From assembly GCA_964429235.1 (NCBI GenBank), contig CAYSAQ010000002.1, forward strand, positions 62,001 through 126,000: 64,000 nt of DNA, given 5' to 3'. The DNA is from CAYSAQ01 sp964429235 (GTDB lineage Bacteria > Margulisbacteria > Riflemargulisbacteria > GWF2-35-9 > DYQY01). The notes beneath the pieces were generated by a model that was given only the letters and a program-made list of their open reading frames with translations, was not told the origin of the DNA and made no database searches. The stretch's first letter is position 1. The number at the start of each line of letters is the position of its first letter. Below, one piece after another: positions 49,238-57,779 of this stretch. The position numbers were made by a program, and so were the translations under genes.

Positions 49238-49693
49238 ATGAATATTCTATTATTTAGATTTGAAAAAGATAAAATCAATTTCCTTGCTGGTAGTATTTCT
49301 ACCTCAGGTATTACTATCACCGAAAAAGAAAAGATTTCGTTAACAGATACTACTGGTGGTGAAAAATATACAAAAATCTTAGACGAGCTTCAGAAGTTAA
49401 ATAAAAAATATCCGAAGCATTCCTTTTATTACCAATCACCTCAAAAATTCAGAGGGAAACTATGTGAAGAAGGGTATGCTAATGCTGCATTCCTAAACTA
49501 TTTTTGCCATAGCAACAAGATATCGCTAATGGAGCTAACAACACCGATTGTTAGAAAGAAGCTTGGTCTTTCCTTAGTAGAGCTAAAACAAGAAATTGCT
49601 TCTGAAACAGCAACAGTACTAACGAACACTGTATTAAAAAAATCAGACAAACTACTAGATGGCTTTGTGCTACTGTCTCTGATAAACAAATAA
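49238..49693 (+). CDS. hypothetical protein, possible RNase H-fold (RuvC/YqgF-like)
   Basis: 151 aa. A beta-hairpin-like start (ILLFRFEKDKINFLAGSI), a middle strand (HSFYYQSPQKFRGK), the segment NKISLMELTTPIVRKKLGLS, and an end KKSDKLLDGFVLLSLINK that recalls the Asp-containing last helix of RuvC-type RNase H folds. The other catalytic acids are not obvious, so this is only a suggestion. A weak -10 box TAAGAT is 7 nt before ATG. Its promoter and first ten codons are duplicated at 48310-48407. A good terminator follows. Confidence 0.5.
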   Translation: MNILLFRFEKDKINFLAGSISTSGITITEKEKISLTDTTGGEKYTKILDELQKLNKKYPKHSFYYQSPQKFRGKLCEEGYANAAFLNYFCHSNKISLMELTTPIVRKKLGLSLVELKQEIASETATVLTNTVLKKSDKLLDGFVLLSLINK

Positions 49694-49702
49694 CGTCACC
49701 TT

Positions 49703-49741
49703 AACGCATTTAAAACAAAACATGTTTAAATGCGTTATTTT
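49703..49741 (+). terminator. intrinsic terminator
   Basis: A 12-bp perfect stem AACGCATTTAAA / TTTAAATGCGTT (49703-49714 and 49725-49736) with a 10-nt loop, followed by ATTTTG. It lies 10 bp after the stop of the preceding gene. Confidence 0.8.
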
Positions 49742-49780
49742 GTGGCATAATACAACTAAAAGACGCAAAGAGGTGTAATT

Positions 49781-49999
49781 ATGGCACAAACGGTAAGTTT
49801 ATCTGAAGGCTTAGTAAAAAAAGCAAAGGCCTATTCTAGAGTGGAGCATCGCTCTACTGCTGGACAAATCGAATACTGGGCAAAGATGGGTATAGTTGCA
49901 AAAGACAACGCAGATTTACCTATGAGCATGATAGAGGATATCCTCATTAGTGAGGCTGAGCTTCTAAGTGGAGAGGTTTCTGACTTTGTCTTTGAATAG
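49781..49999 (+). CDS. ParD-like antitoxin
   Basis: 72 aa. The N-terminal AQTVSLSEGLVKKAKAYSRV is a ribbon-helix-helix strand-helix, followed by RSTAGQIEYWAKMGIVAKDN, which is typical of ParD-like/TA antitoxins, and an acidic C-terminal tail that would wrap the toxin. AGAGGTG lies about 9 nt before the ATG. The toxin gene starts inside its 3' end. It should bind its own promoter DNA and neutralise the toxin encoded next. Confidence 0.8.
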   Translation: MAQTVSLSEGLVKKAKAYSRVEHRSTAGQIEYWAKMGIVAKDNADLPMSMIEDILISEAELLSGEVSDFVFE

Positions 50000-50264
50000 A
50001 ATCCAACAATCAAATAGCTTCAGAAAAAGATATAAAAAAACTCAGCGAAATATAAAAGATGCTCTTAATAAAGCAATTAAAACTGTTTACGCAAACCCAG
50101 ATATTGGTGAAGATAAAAAAGGTGACTTGCTCGGCATAAAGGTCTACAAATTCAAACTTAAATCACTACTATTATTGCTTGCCTACAGAGTAATAAACGA
50201 AGATACGCTTTACCTAGAAGCTTTTGGTCCACATGAAAATTTTTATAGAGACTTAAAAAACTAA
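49986..50264 (+). CDS. RelE/ParE-family toxin
   Basis: 92 aa from TTG 49986, which lies 8 nt after AGAGG; a GTG at 49968 is the alternative start. RelE/ParE fold: NSFRKRYKKTQRNIKDALNK (helices), ANPDIGEDKKGDLLGIKVYK, then the strands LLLLLAYRVINEDTLYLEAF and the end GPHENFYRDLKN, a very typical RelE/ParE C terminus. It overlaps the antitoxin gene by 14 nt, so the two are coupled. The target (ribosome-bound mRNA or gyrase) cannot be told from sequence. Confidence 0.8.
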   Translation: MSLNRIQQSNSFRKRYKKTQRNIKDALNKAIKTVYANPDIGEDKKGDLLGIKVYKFKLKSLLLLLAYRVINEDTLYLEAFGPHENFYRDLKN

Positions 50265-50266
50265 CA

Positions 50267-50671
50267 TTAATTTGTTTCTTTTCTAAAGCTACAACCAGAC
50301 AATAGAATTGGCTCTTCAAAAAATCTTATCTTAGGGTAAGCTCGACAAAGTGCAGGCCTTGATTTATAAACCTTACAGCAATGTTTTTGTGAATCATAAT
50401 TAGTACATTCAAATAACAAAGCTTTACTTTGATACCCTTGATACTTGAACTCATTAACCTTCTCATAGAAAGAAATAATGATTGAGACAAACTTCTTTTT
50501 TTTGACAAGCCAATCAGGAACAGCTACCCCGATCAACTCACAGCACATACCACACATCTGGCAATTACCCTCGAGCTTATATCTGTTTTTAAAAAGTTTT
50601 TTAAAGCTAGTCTCAAAATAATAATCAAAGATGATCATCCACTTGATGAATTTACAGGTCAATTTAAACAT
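50267..50671 (-). CDS. YkgJ-family cysteine cluster protein
   Basis: 134 aa from ATG 50671. The Cys pattern is CQMCGMCCELIG at about 37-48 and then CTNYDSQKHCCKVYKSRPAL plus CRAYP at about 89-114, the Fe-S/zinc cluster arrangement of YkgJ (UPF0153) proteins. The molecular role is unknown; a metal-binding or methyl-amino-acid role has been suggested for the family. TATAAT (50683-50678, minus) ends 6 nt before this ATG, which fixes the start; the extra seven codons upstream overlap the box. It ends 2 bp from the convergent toxin gene. Confidence 0.85.
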   Translation of the reverse strand: MFKLTCKFIKWMIIFDYYFETSFKKLFKNRYKLEGNCQMCGMCCELIGVAVPDWLVKKKKFVSIIISFYEKVNEFKYQGYQSKALLFECTNYDSQKHCCKVYKSRPALCRAYPKIRFFEEPILLSGCSFRKETN

Positions 50672-50759
50672 ATTGTTATTATACCGTAGCATTGCCGCCT
50701 AGCCACAGACCTTCTTCTAACATATAATACTCAGAGCATTTCATAAGGAGCCAAAATAA

Positions 50760-51341
50760 ATGGAAATCAATTGGGAGGTAATATCTCTCTGCATATACAT
50801 ATTCACCGCAAGAGCAATCGGCGTAACACTGGGTACTGCCAGAATAGTATTTATCTCTAAAGGTAAGAAATTCTTGCCTGTAATTATTGGCTTTGTAGAA
50901 GCACTTATCTGGATAACTATTGTTAGTCAAATAGTAAGCAACCTTACCGACTACATATATTTTATAGCTTATGCTGCTGGCTTCTCGCTAGGCAACTATA
51001 CTGGCATGCTGATCATAGAAAAGTTTACAGAAAACTATATGATTATCCGTATCATCACTGGACAGAAAGTAGATGAGCTAATCGCTGTTCTTCAAGGTCT
51101 GGGAGTAGGAACAACCAGAGTTGATGGCGAAGGTCTTGAGGGAAAAGTAAGCATTATTTATACTATCGTGCATAAAGGTTGTGACAGACTAGTGCTAGAT
51201 GCTATCAAAACGATTAACAAAAAAGCTTTTTATTCTGTTGAATCTATTAGCGCTGTAAACAAAGGCATATTTCCAGGAAGAGCTATCCCTGCTCTTTCTA
51301 CTTACGATGAGATTCTTCGTAAAACAAGAATGCTCAAATAG
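50760..51341 (+). CDS. UPF0316/DUF2179 membrane protein
   Basis: 193 aa. Three membrane segments at about 7-25, 38-60 and 66-85 (e.g. TDYIYFIAYAAGFSLGNYTG), then a cytoplasmic DUF2179-type domain (about 95-170: VDELIAVLQGLGVGTTRVDG, YTIVHKGCDRLVLDAIKTIN). The family is uncharacterised; the C-terminal domain may bind a small ligand. AAGGAG precedes the ATG, and TATAAT at about 50722-50727 gives a normal leader of about 30 nt. Confidence 0.85.
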   Translation: MEINWEVISLCIYIFTARAIGVTLGTARIVFISKGKKFLPVIIGFVEALIWITIVSQIVSNLTDYIYFIAYAAGFSLGNYTGMLIIEKFTENYMIIRIITGQKVDELIAVLQGLGVGTTRVDGEGLEGKVSIIYTIVHKGCDRLVLDAIKTINKKAFYSVESISAVNKGIFPGRAIPALSTYDEILRKTRMLK

Positions 51342-51382
51342 TTCTTAATATTTCATACGTTTTGTTTCTTTTCTAAAAGATA

Positions 51383-51388
51383 TATAAT
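51383..51388 (+). promoter_or_regulatory. rnpB promoter -10 box
   Basis: TATAAT ends 6 nt before G51395, where the first helix of RNase P RNA starts. Because the 5' end of this RNA is fixed by structure, the spacing calibrates the -10 to start-site distance in this genome. Confidence 0.75.
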
Positions 51389-51394
51389 GAACTT

Positions 51395-51676
51395 GGCCAG
51401 TCGAGTCATCGTCTGTATTTATACGGGAGGAAAGTCCGGACTCCATAGAGCACTGTAGCGGGTAACGCCCGTCCAGCGAAAGTTGAGGACTAGTGGAACA
51501 GAAACGATCCTATTAAGTTAGGCTGAAACGGCTAAACTCTACAGGGAGCAAGACCAAATAGGCAAAGAGGAGCGGCTCGTTCCGTTAGGATTTGCGGGTA
51601 GGTTGCTAGAGGTAGACAGCAATGTCTATCCCAGATAAATGATGACATAGAACAGGATCCGGCTTACGGACTGGCC
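51395..51676 (+). ncRNA. rnpB: RNase P RNA
   Basis: The catalytic RNA that trims tRNA 5' ends. Hallmarks: terminal helix GGCCAGTC / GACTGGCC (51395-51402 with 51669-51676), GAGGAAAGTCCGGACTCC at about 51427-51444, ACAGAA in the centre, and AGGATCCGGCTTACGG at the 3' side, which includes part of P4 and the end pairing. The size is about 282 nt, shorter than the usual 350-400 nt of class A, so peripheral helices are missing. The convergent secreted-protein gene ends 5 bp after the RNA, so there is no separate terminator. Confidence 0.95.
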
Positions 51677-51681
51677 ACTAA

Positions 51682-52194
51682 TTACTCTCTATAAGCCCCA
51701 GAAACTTTTGCGAAGTTTGCAAGTATCCTCTGGTAATCAGGCAAATACTTCATGAGCTGCTTATATGTCTTAGCACTCATCGATAGGGATGCCACGACTC
51801 TTTCATTAAGCGAAAAATACGCCACATATTCATAAACCAACTCTGGCACATTCCAATAAGTAATCTCATACGCTACCGGACTTTTTACTTTTATACTTGA
51901 TGGTTTGAAAACAGCTTCCTTTATCATCCCTGTTTTCTGCATCTTCTGAATCTTAGTAAACAGATCAAATTGATAACTAGTTGGTATCAGCTCGCAATAA
52001 ATAATCACTGGTGAGTTGGTCCATTTTTTACCGGTAAGATAACCAGCCACGCTCACATTATATTTTGGTTGAGCAAATTCGAACGTCCATTTCTTAGCTG
52101 GTAGATTAAAAATAAGTGAAGAACTGTCCTGAAAAATATCAGCAGTGACAAATGAAACACAAACCAAAATAACTACTAATAGCTTCTTAAACAT
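51682..52194 (-). CDS. secreted protein of unknown function
   Basis: 170 aa. Signal peptide at 1-18 (KKLLVVILVCVSFVTAD). The mature protein has alternating strands (KWTFEFAQPKYNVSVAGYLT, SPVIIYCELIPTSYQFDLFT) and a C-terminal helix (KTYKQLMKYLPDYQRILANF). This order of strands and a final helix recalls PsbP-like folds, but no family is certain. TATACT (52206-52201, minus) ends 6 nt before the ATG: leaderless. The secreted protein at 52299, divergently placed, has a similar plan. Confidence 0.6.
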   Translation of the reverse strand: MFKKLLVVILVCVSFVTADIFQDSSSLIFNLPAKKWTFEFAQPKYNVSVAGYLTGKKWTNSPVIIYCELIPTSYQFDLFTKIQKMQKTGMIKEAVFKPSSIKVKSPVAYEITYWNVPELVYEYVAYFSLNERVVASLSMSAKTYKQLMKYLPDYQRILANFAKVSGAYRE

Positions 52195-52298
52195 GCTTCT
52201 AGTATAACCCCAATAGCTCTATCTAAACAAACAAGGCTGCATTGTATGCGAAGTCCTAAGTTCTTTACTGTCCATACCTAGTGGGGTAAAATAAAGTC

Positions 52299-52940
52299 AT
52301 GAAAAAAATGTTACTATTATTCTTCTTTATTTCAATCAGTGCATTTGCAATGGCAAATCCTATAGTTATTATACAAAATGATGGTACAGAACAGACTCAG
52401 GCTAAAGAAGAATTTATCCAAACATTAAACGAACGTGATGAGCCAGAATTAATATTTGCTACTTCAGCTAAAAAGACATTTACTTATGACCGAATGAATT
52501 GTTCTATCGAAGTACCTGTCTCTTGGAACCTTGATACAACCTCTGCAAGCTATAGAGTAATAGCTTACCCATACAATGGAGACGATGTTATGGTAACCGT
52601 AAAAGCTTATGTAGCAATAGAGCCTATTACTGCAAATACGGTTTATTTATACCGTTCTGGCTCTGCATGGGACAGATGGCATACTCTTAAAACTAAAGTC
52701 TATGATGAAAAAGATTGTTTTCTAGTCGGAGTAGATGAAAAGATAAGTGGTGTATATAAGAACCAAGAACTAACTGAACAGCTAACATTAGAAAATACAA
52801 TTGTCGCTGAAGATGTATATGTGTCTTCTCCTGATTATGTATATATTGTTACTGCAAAATCTTCAGAAGCAACTTGGAGACAATACAGTAGTACAATCAA
52901 AGAAATCCTCAGCAGTTTCTACGTTACTAAGGATAATTAA
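52299..52940 (+). CDS. secreted protein of unknown function
   Basis: 213 aa. Signal peptide at 1-19 (MLLLFFFISISAFAMA). A linker, then a domain of about 150 aa: FTYDRMNCSIEVPVSWNLDT, SYRVIAYPYNGDDVMVTVKA, DYVYIVTAKSSEATWRQYSS and a last helix TIKEILSSFYV. The motif IEVPxxW...TW...I..I..SF resembles PsbP/DUF-type periplasmic domains. TAAAAT at 52287-52292 ends 6 nt before ATG. The stop overlaps the valS ATG (TAATG), so it is the first gene of a valS-folC operon. This is an odd pairing; it might simply provide the promoter. Confidence 0.6.
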   Translation: MKKMLLLFFFISISAFAMANPIVIIQNDGTEQTQAKEEFIQTLNERDEPELIFATSAKKTFTYDRMNCSIEVPVSWNLDTTSASYRVIAYPYNGDDVMVTVKAYVAIEPITANTVYLYRSGSAWDRWHTLKTKVYDEKDCFLVGVDEKISGVYKNQELTEQLTLENTIVAEDVYVSSPDYVYIVTAKSSEATWRQYSSTIKEILSSFYVTKDN

Positions 52941-55528
52941 TGGAAAAGAACTATAACCACGATAACGTTGAAGACAAATGGTATAAGATTTGGGAAGAAA
53001 ATAAATACTTTGCTCCTAAAAAAGAAGGCGAACCTTTCTCTATGGTTATCCCTCCTCCCAATGTTACTGGTGCTCTTCACCTTGGACACGCTTTAGACAA
53101 CACCTTGCAAGATATTATCGCTAGATACCAACGCCTAAAAGGAAAACGTGTTCTATGGGTTCCTGGCACAGACCATGCTGGTATCGCTACTCAGAATGTA
53201 GTAGAAAAACAACTTAAAACAGAAGGCCTACATAGAGAAGACTTAGGCCGTGAAAAGTTTGTTGATAAAGTATGGGAATGGAAAGAAGAATACGGAAATA
53301 GAATCACAAAGCAACTAAGAAAACTTGGCGCATCTTGTGACTGGGATCATGAAAGATTCACTATGGATGAAGGTCTTAGTAAAGCAGTAAGAGAAAATTT
53401 TGTTCGTCTATATGAAAAAGGCTTATTATACCGTGATAAATATATCGTAAACTGGTGTCCTCGTTGCCACACTGCTATCTCTGATATCGAAGTAGACCAC
53501 AAAGACGAACATGGCCATCTGTGGCATCTGAAATATCCTATCGCAGGATCTCCTGATAAATTTGTAGTAGTTGCTACTACTAGACCTGAAACAATGTTTG
53601 GCGATACTGCTGTTGCAGTTAGCCCTTCTGATGAAAGATACGCTGACCTAATCGGAAAAGAGCTTATCCTGCCATTAACCAATAAAAAGATCCCTGTTAT
53701 TGCAGACCACCATGTAGATAAAGACTTTGGTTCTGGAGCTGTAAAAGTAACACCAGCTCATGACCCTAACGATTTCCAAATAGGTCTTCGTCACAACTTA
53801 GAAAAAATAATCGTTATGGATACCAATGCTGTTATGAACGAAAACGCTCCAAAGAAATACCAAGGTATGGACAGATACGCAGCTAGAAAAGCTACAATTG
53901 CAGACCTTGAAGAATTAGGGCTACTAGAAAAAATAGACGACCATGACCATGCTGTTGGCCAATGCTATAGATGTAGCACAACCATCGAGCCATATCTATC
54001 AAAACAATGGTTTATTAATATGAAAGAACTGGTTCCTGCACCAATCAAAGCAGTAAAAGACAAAGACATCGAATTCATCCCAAACAGATGGGAAAAGCTT
54101 TATTTTGAATGGATGGAAAACATTAGACCGTGGTGTATCTCTAGACAAATATGGTGGGGACACAGAATCCCTGTTTGGTATTGTGATGACTGTGGAAAAG
54201 AAATAGTTTCAAAGACCGATGTTACAGCATGTAGCTGTGGCAGTAAAAATGTTAGACAAGATGAAGATGTGCTGGACACATGGTTCTCTTCTGCCCTTTG
54301 GCCTTTCTCTACAATGGGCTGGCCAGAAAACACTGCAGACTTAAAAGACTTTTATCCAACTAGCGTACTAGTAACTGGCTATGACATTATTACTTTCTGG
54401 GTATCTAGAATGATAACTATGGGCATCTTCAATCTGGATGATGTTCCTTTTAGAAAAGTATATATCCACGGATTAGTAAGAGACGCTCAGGGTAGAAAAA
54501 TGAGTAAGTCGCTTGGCAATGTTATTGACCCTCTTATCTTAATAGCTGATAAAGGTGCAGATGTTCTTAGATTCACTTTAGCTGGACTAGTTACTTCTGG
54601 TGGCCAAGATATCAGATTAATGGACGATAAGATAACATCAAGCAGAAACTTCGTAAATAAGCTTTGGAACGTATCGCGCTACGTCTTAATGCAAGACCCG
54701 GAAAAAAACGGAGAAATTGGTGCTACAGTGGCTGATAAATGGATACTAGCTGCGTTCGACAAGGTAAATTCTGATGTAGACAAGTATTATGATAGTTTTG
54801 ATTTTAATTTTGCAGTAGAAAGATTGTACGAATTTGTTTGGAACGAATTCTGTGACTGGTATATCGAGATGACAAAGCTTCACAAACAAGCATCTCAACC
54901 AACCATGATTTATATCCTTAACGGTGTGCTGAAGATGCTACACCCGATTATCCCTTTTATCACAGAAGAGATTTGGCAAACATTAACCAAGCATCCGTTA
55001 TTCTCGGATAATAATACTGAAACTATTATGAAAACCCTTTGGCCTGTTTCTGAAGCTAGCAGCATAAACACAAGCACTGTAGAAGAGATGCAGTCGCTAG
55101 TAAAAACTACTCGAAACCTTAAAGCAGAAAAGAATATAGCTGGTAAAAAAGGCTCGCTATTTGTAATCACTAAAAATACTGAACTAGAAAACTATAAAAA
55201 CTATATAGTTTCGCTTAGTAGCCTAGAGGAAGTATCGTTTATAACCGAAGCGGACAAACCTACTGATAAACACGCTTATGGTGTTGTTTCAGAGAACACT
55301 TCAATCTATCTTCCATTAGCAGGACTTATTGATACAGCTAAAGAAAAAGAAAAACTTCAAAAAAATATTAATAACCTTACTTCAGAAGTAACAAGGCTAG
55401 ATAAAAAACTCGGAAACAAAGGTTTTACTGACAACGCTCCTGCAGAGGTAATAGAAAAACAAAAAGCTATGCTAGAAGAAAATAAAGCAAAGCTATCCTT
55501 GCTAGAAAAAGAACTAGCTGAACTATAA
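52940..55528 (+). CDS. valS: valyl-tRNA synthetase
   Basis: 862 aa, class I synthetase of normal length. HIGH motif as PPPNVTGALHLGHALDN at about 38-54. The editing domain follows (VVATTRPETMFGDTAVAV, with VTPAHDPNDFQIG). KMSKSLGN at about 517-524 is the KMSKS loop. The anticodon-binding helices come next, and a C-terminal coiled coil (about 790-862, EKLQKNINNLTSEVTRLDKK) contacts tRNA-Val. Translation is coupled to the secreted-protein gene by TAATG. No T-box leader is present. folC begins immediately after the stop. Confidence 0.97.
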   Translation: MEKNYNHDNVEDKWYKIWEENKYFAPKKEGEPFSMVIPPPNVTGALHLGHALDNTLQDIIARYQRLKGKRVLWVPGTDHAGIATQNVVEKQLKTEGLHREDLGREKFVDKVWEWKEEYGNRITKQLRKLGASCDWDHERFTMDEGLSKAVRENFVRLYEKGLLYRDKYIVNWCPRCHTAISDIEVDHKDEHGHLWHLKYPIAGSPDKFVVVATTRPETMFGDTAVAVSPSDERYADLIGKELILPLTNKKIPVIADHHVDKDFGSGAVKVTPAHDPNDFQIGLRHNLEKIIVMDTNAVMNENAPKKYQGMDRYAARKATIADLEELGLLEKIDDHDHAVGQCYRCSTTIEPYLSKQWFINMKELVPAPIKAVKDKDIEFIPNRWEKLYFEWMENIRPWCISRQIWWGHRIPVWYCDDCGKEIVSKTDVTACSCGSKNVRQDEDVLDTWFSSALWPFSTMGWPENTADLKDFYPTSVLVTGYDIITFWVSRMITMGIFNLDDVPFRKVYIHGLVRDAQGRKMSKSLGNVIDPLILIADKGADVLRFTLAGLVTSGGQDIRLMDDKITSSRNFVNKLWNVSRYVLMQDPEKNGEIGATVADKWILAAFDKVNSDVDKYYDSFDFNFAVERLYEFVWNEFCDWYIEMTKLHKQASQPTMIYILNGVLKMLHPIIPFITEEIWQTLTKHPLFSDNNTETIMKTLWPVSEASSINTSTVEEMQSLVKTTRNLKAEKNIAGKKGSLFVITKNTELENYKNYIVSLSSLEEVSFITEADKPTDKHAYGVVSENTSIYLPLAGLIDTAKEKEKLQKNINNLTSEVTRLDKKLGNKGFTDNAPAEVIEKQKAMLEENKAKLSLLEKELAEL

Positions 55529-56647
55529 ATGAACGTCGAGCAACAGCTCTATGACCTTGCAAAAGACTCTGGCATAAATTACAGTTTAGATAACATTAAA
55601 TCGGCCTTAGAATTACTTGGCAATCCTCACCTTGGCTTAAAATATATCCATATAGCAGGAACAAATGGCAAAGGTACAACAGCAGACTTTATTGCACAGA
55701 ATCTAGAGTTCTCTGGCAAGTCAGTAGGCGTGTATTCCTCCCCTCATATTTTTTCTTATACAGAACGCTTCCAAATAAATGAGAAAACAATTAGCGTAGA
55801 AGCTCTGGATAAGTATATACAATACATCAAAGAAAAAACACAATCAGTGTCACTTACAGAGTTTGAGATTCTTACTGTTGTGGCGTTCCTGTTCTTTTCA
55901 GATAACAAGCCAGACTATGTTGTATTAGAGACTGGTCTTGGCGGTAGGCTGGACGCCACTAATGCTGTTGATCCAATACTTACCATTATCACTACCATCT
56001 CTTATGACCACCAATCTTTTCTTGGTGACAGCTTGGAAGAAATAGCTGCAGAAAAAGCAGGCATCATCAAAAAAAATGTCCCGTTAATTACTTTCAATCA
56101 TGCTCCTGAAATACAAGATATATTTATAAAAAAAACGGATGCGCTATCTGCCCCAATAACCTTTGTTTCAAATGACAATGACAACTATCTAACTAGCAAT
56201 AAAGCACTAGCAGACAAAGCAATGTCGCTTCTAGGACTACAGTCTACAAGCAAAACAGAAACTAGAATCCCTGGAAGAATGCAAATTATTTCCAACAAAC
56301 CATTGATTATCGCCGATGCTGCACACAATCCTGAAGGAGTAGCTAGTATTGCCAAATATGTAAAAAAACATAATTTAAAATTAAATATATTATTTTCTGC
56401 TTCTTCGAAACCAACTAAAGAAATAAGACAAATGTTAAAAGAACTATCCTCTGTAGCAACAACGCTATACGTATCGAACTACGACTACTATAAGGCCGCT
56501 GGCATTGAGGATCTAAAAGAAGCTGGAAAGAATATTGATATAACATATATCTCTGAGCAAGAAGCAATGAATCTTGTCTCGTCCACAAAAGACAATTTAA
56601 TAATAACCGGATCCATATATTTTCTGGGGAAGATTTTAACTCCATAA
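55529..56647 (+). CDS. folC: folylpolyglutamate synthase/dihydrofolate synthase
   Basis: 372 aa, somewhat short for FolC (about 420). ATP loop GTNGKGTTADFIA at about 44-56, folate loop SSPHIFSYTERFQIN, metal region VLETGLGGRLDATNAV at about 131-146, SYDHQSFLGDSLEEIAAEKA, and C-terminal domain start IADAAHNPEG. It adds glutamate to dihydropteroate or folates. The ATG abuts the valS stop (TAAATG). The TAA stop is the first three bases of repeat element copy C. valS-folC is a common gene pair, which supports the operon. Confidence 0.95.
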   Translation: MNVEQQLYDLAKDSGINYSLDNIKSALELLGNPHLGLKYIHIAGTNGKGTTADFIAQNLEFSGKSVGVYSSPHIFSYTERFQINEKTISVEALDKYIQYIKEKTQSVSLTEFEILTVVAFLFFSDNKPDYVVLETGLGGRLDATNAVDPILTIITTISYDHQSFLGDSLEEIAAEKAGIIKKNVPLITFNHAPEIQDIFIKKTDALSAPITFVSNDNDNYLTSNKALADKAMSLLGLQSTSKTETRIPGRMQIISNKPLIIADAAHNPEGVASIAKYVKKHNLKLNILFSASSKPTKEIRQMLKELSSVATTLYVSNYDYYKAAGIEDLKEAGKNIDITYISEQEAMNLVSSTKDNLIITGSIYFLGKILTP

Positions 56648-56763
56648 ACCCCCTGTCACTTCGTGACATCCCCCTTTGATAAAGGGGGCTATTTCAACCA
56701 AAAGGTGCCTCCTTTATCAAAGGAGGTGGCTGATAAGCCTAAGGCTTAGAAGTCGGAGGTTTA
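56645..56763 (+). repeat. non-autonomous element, copy C (119 bp)
   Basis: Begins TAAACCCCC (56645-56653) and ends GGAGGTTTA (56755-56763). Inside: hairpin TGTCAC/GTGACA, CCCCCTTTGATAAAGGGGG, CCTCCTTTATCAAAGGAGG and AAGCC/GGCTT. The shortest and most regular of the three copies. Its TAA is the folC stop codon. Confidence 0.8.
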
Positions 56764-56767
56764 TAAT

Positions 56768-56800
56768 AAAAAAGGTCGGGCAATTGCCCGACCTTTTTTA
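56768..56800. terminator. bidirectional intrinsic terminator (folC / porin)
   Basis: Perfect stem GGTCGGGCAA / TTGCCCGACC (56774-56793) flanked by an A-run on the left and a T-run on the right, so it works on both strands for the two convergent genes. Confidence 0.92.
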
Positions 56801-56825
56801 TAAAAACTTAACGTTACTCTGTTTT

Positions 56826-57779
56826 TTAAAGAGCAAATTCTAAAGCAGCTTTAGCTTGCTGAGTTTTACCATTTGTTGTTTCATCTGTTTCTCCATATTC
56901 AACAACTAAATTCATTTGGTCGCTAACAGGAAATTCTAAACCAACAGCATATCTTATTTTCAGAACCGTATCGTTAGCTTTATTCAAATTCTGAAGATAG
57001 AAACCATACAATGTTCCAATCCCTTCAATTTTTGTATCAAAAGCAACGTTTACTAACTGTCTAGCTCCTGAAAATTTAACCTTATTCCCTAACAACGCAT
57101 TTGTTGCACTATAAAAATCACTAACAGCAGCATTTAATGCATCATCAGATAGATCATAGAATGCTTGAAGCTGTACGTTAACGCCCATTAAATCTGTTAC
57201 GAAATCAGCATATAATGATGTTCCTTTTACATCAGCAGAAGTATCTGAAGAATAGATCACCCCAATTGTTGAACCCATTTTAGTATCAACTAAAGCAGAT
57301 ATAGAACCTTTGCCGTCGCCAGCTGTTCCTTGTTGGTCAGCTACAAATAAGTTGTTAGCGAAAAATACCTTAGTTGGTAATCCAACTAGTTCTGTAGATA
57401 AAGCAACACCGTTTGCTTTAAGACAAACTGCAGTTAAAAATGGAGTAGTTTGTGGGACACCCATTCCATAATTACCCATACCCAGTTTTTGTTCACCAAG
57501 TCTTAGAGACCCAAGTGCAACCGGAGTATCAATATATAGATAATCAAGAGCAGCAGCTCCACCAAGATTTGCCGCAAGTTTCTCCCATCTAATAACCCCT
57601 GTGATTTTAGACTTCCCAGCCATATAAGATGCTATTGAATAAGTTTTCCCTAAAGAAAGCATCTGTGAGTTTGAACTATCTAAGTCAACTCCATAAGAAC
57701 CTATTGTACTTACGCTTACATCGGCAGCAAAAACGCTTGCTGAAAATACGATCAATAATGTAATAATAAATTTTTTCAT
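56826..57779 (-). CDS. outer-membrane porin-like beta-barrel protein
   Basis: 317 aa. Signal peptide at 1-18 (FIITLLIVFSASVFAAD). The mature part is Gly/Ala/Ser-rich with many amphipathic strands and turns (IASYMAGKSKITGVIRWEKL, VLKIRYAVGLEFPVSDQMNL, VVEYGETDETT) and ends AKAALEFAL, near the aromatic C terminus expected for barrel insertion. A general or sugar/ion porin is likely. AGGAG with a short A-rich spacer precedes the ATG, as for a highly expressed gene. A strong bidirectional terminator follows. Confidence 0.75.
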   Translation of the reverse strand: MKKFIITLLIVFSASVFAADVSVSTIGSYGVDLDSSNSQMLSLGKTYSIASYMAGKSKITGVIRWEKLAANLGGAAALDYLYIDTPVALGSLRLGEQKLGMGNYGMGVPQTTPFLTAVCLKANGVALSTELVGLPTKVFFANNLFVADQQGTAGDGKGSISALVDTKMGSTIGVIYSSDTSADVKGTSLYADFVTDLMGVNVQLQAFYDLSDDALNAAVSDFYSATNALLGNKVKFSGARQLVNVAFDTKIEGIGTLYGFYLQNLNKANDTVLKIRYAVGLEFPVSDQMNLVVEYGETDETTNGKTQQAKAALEFAL

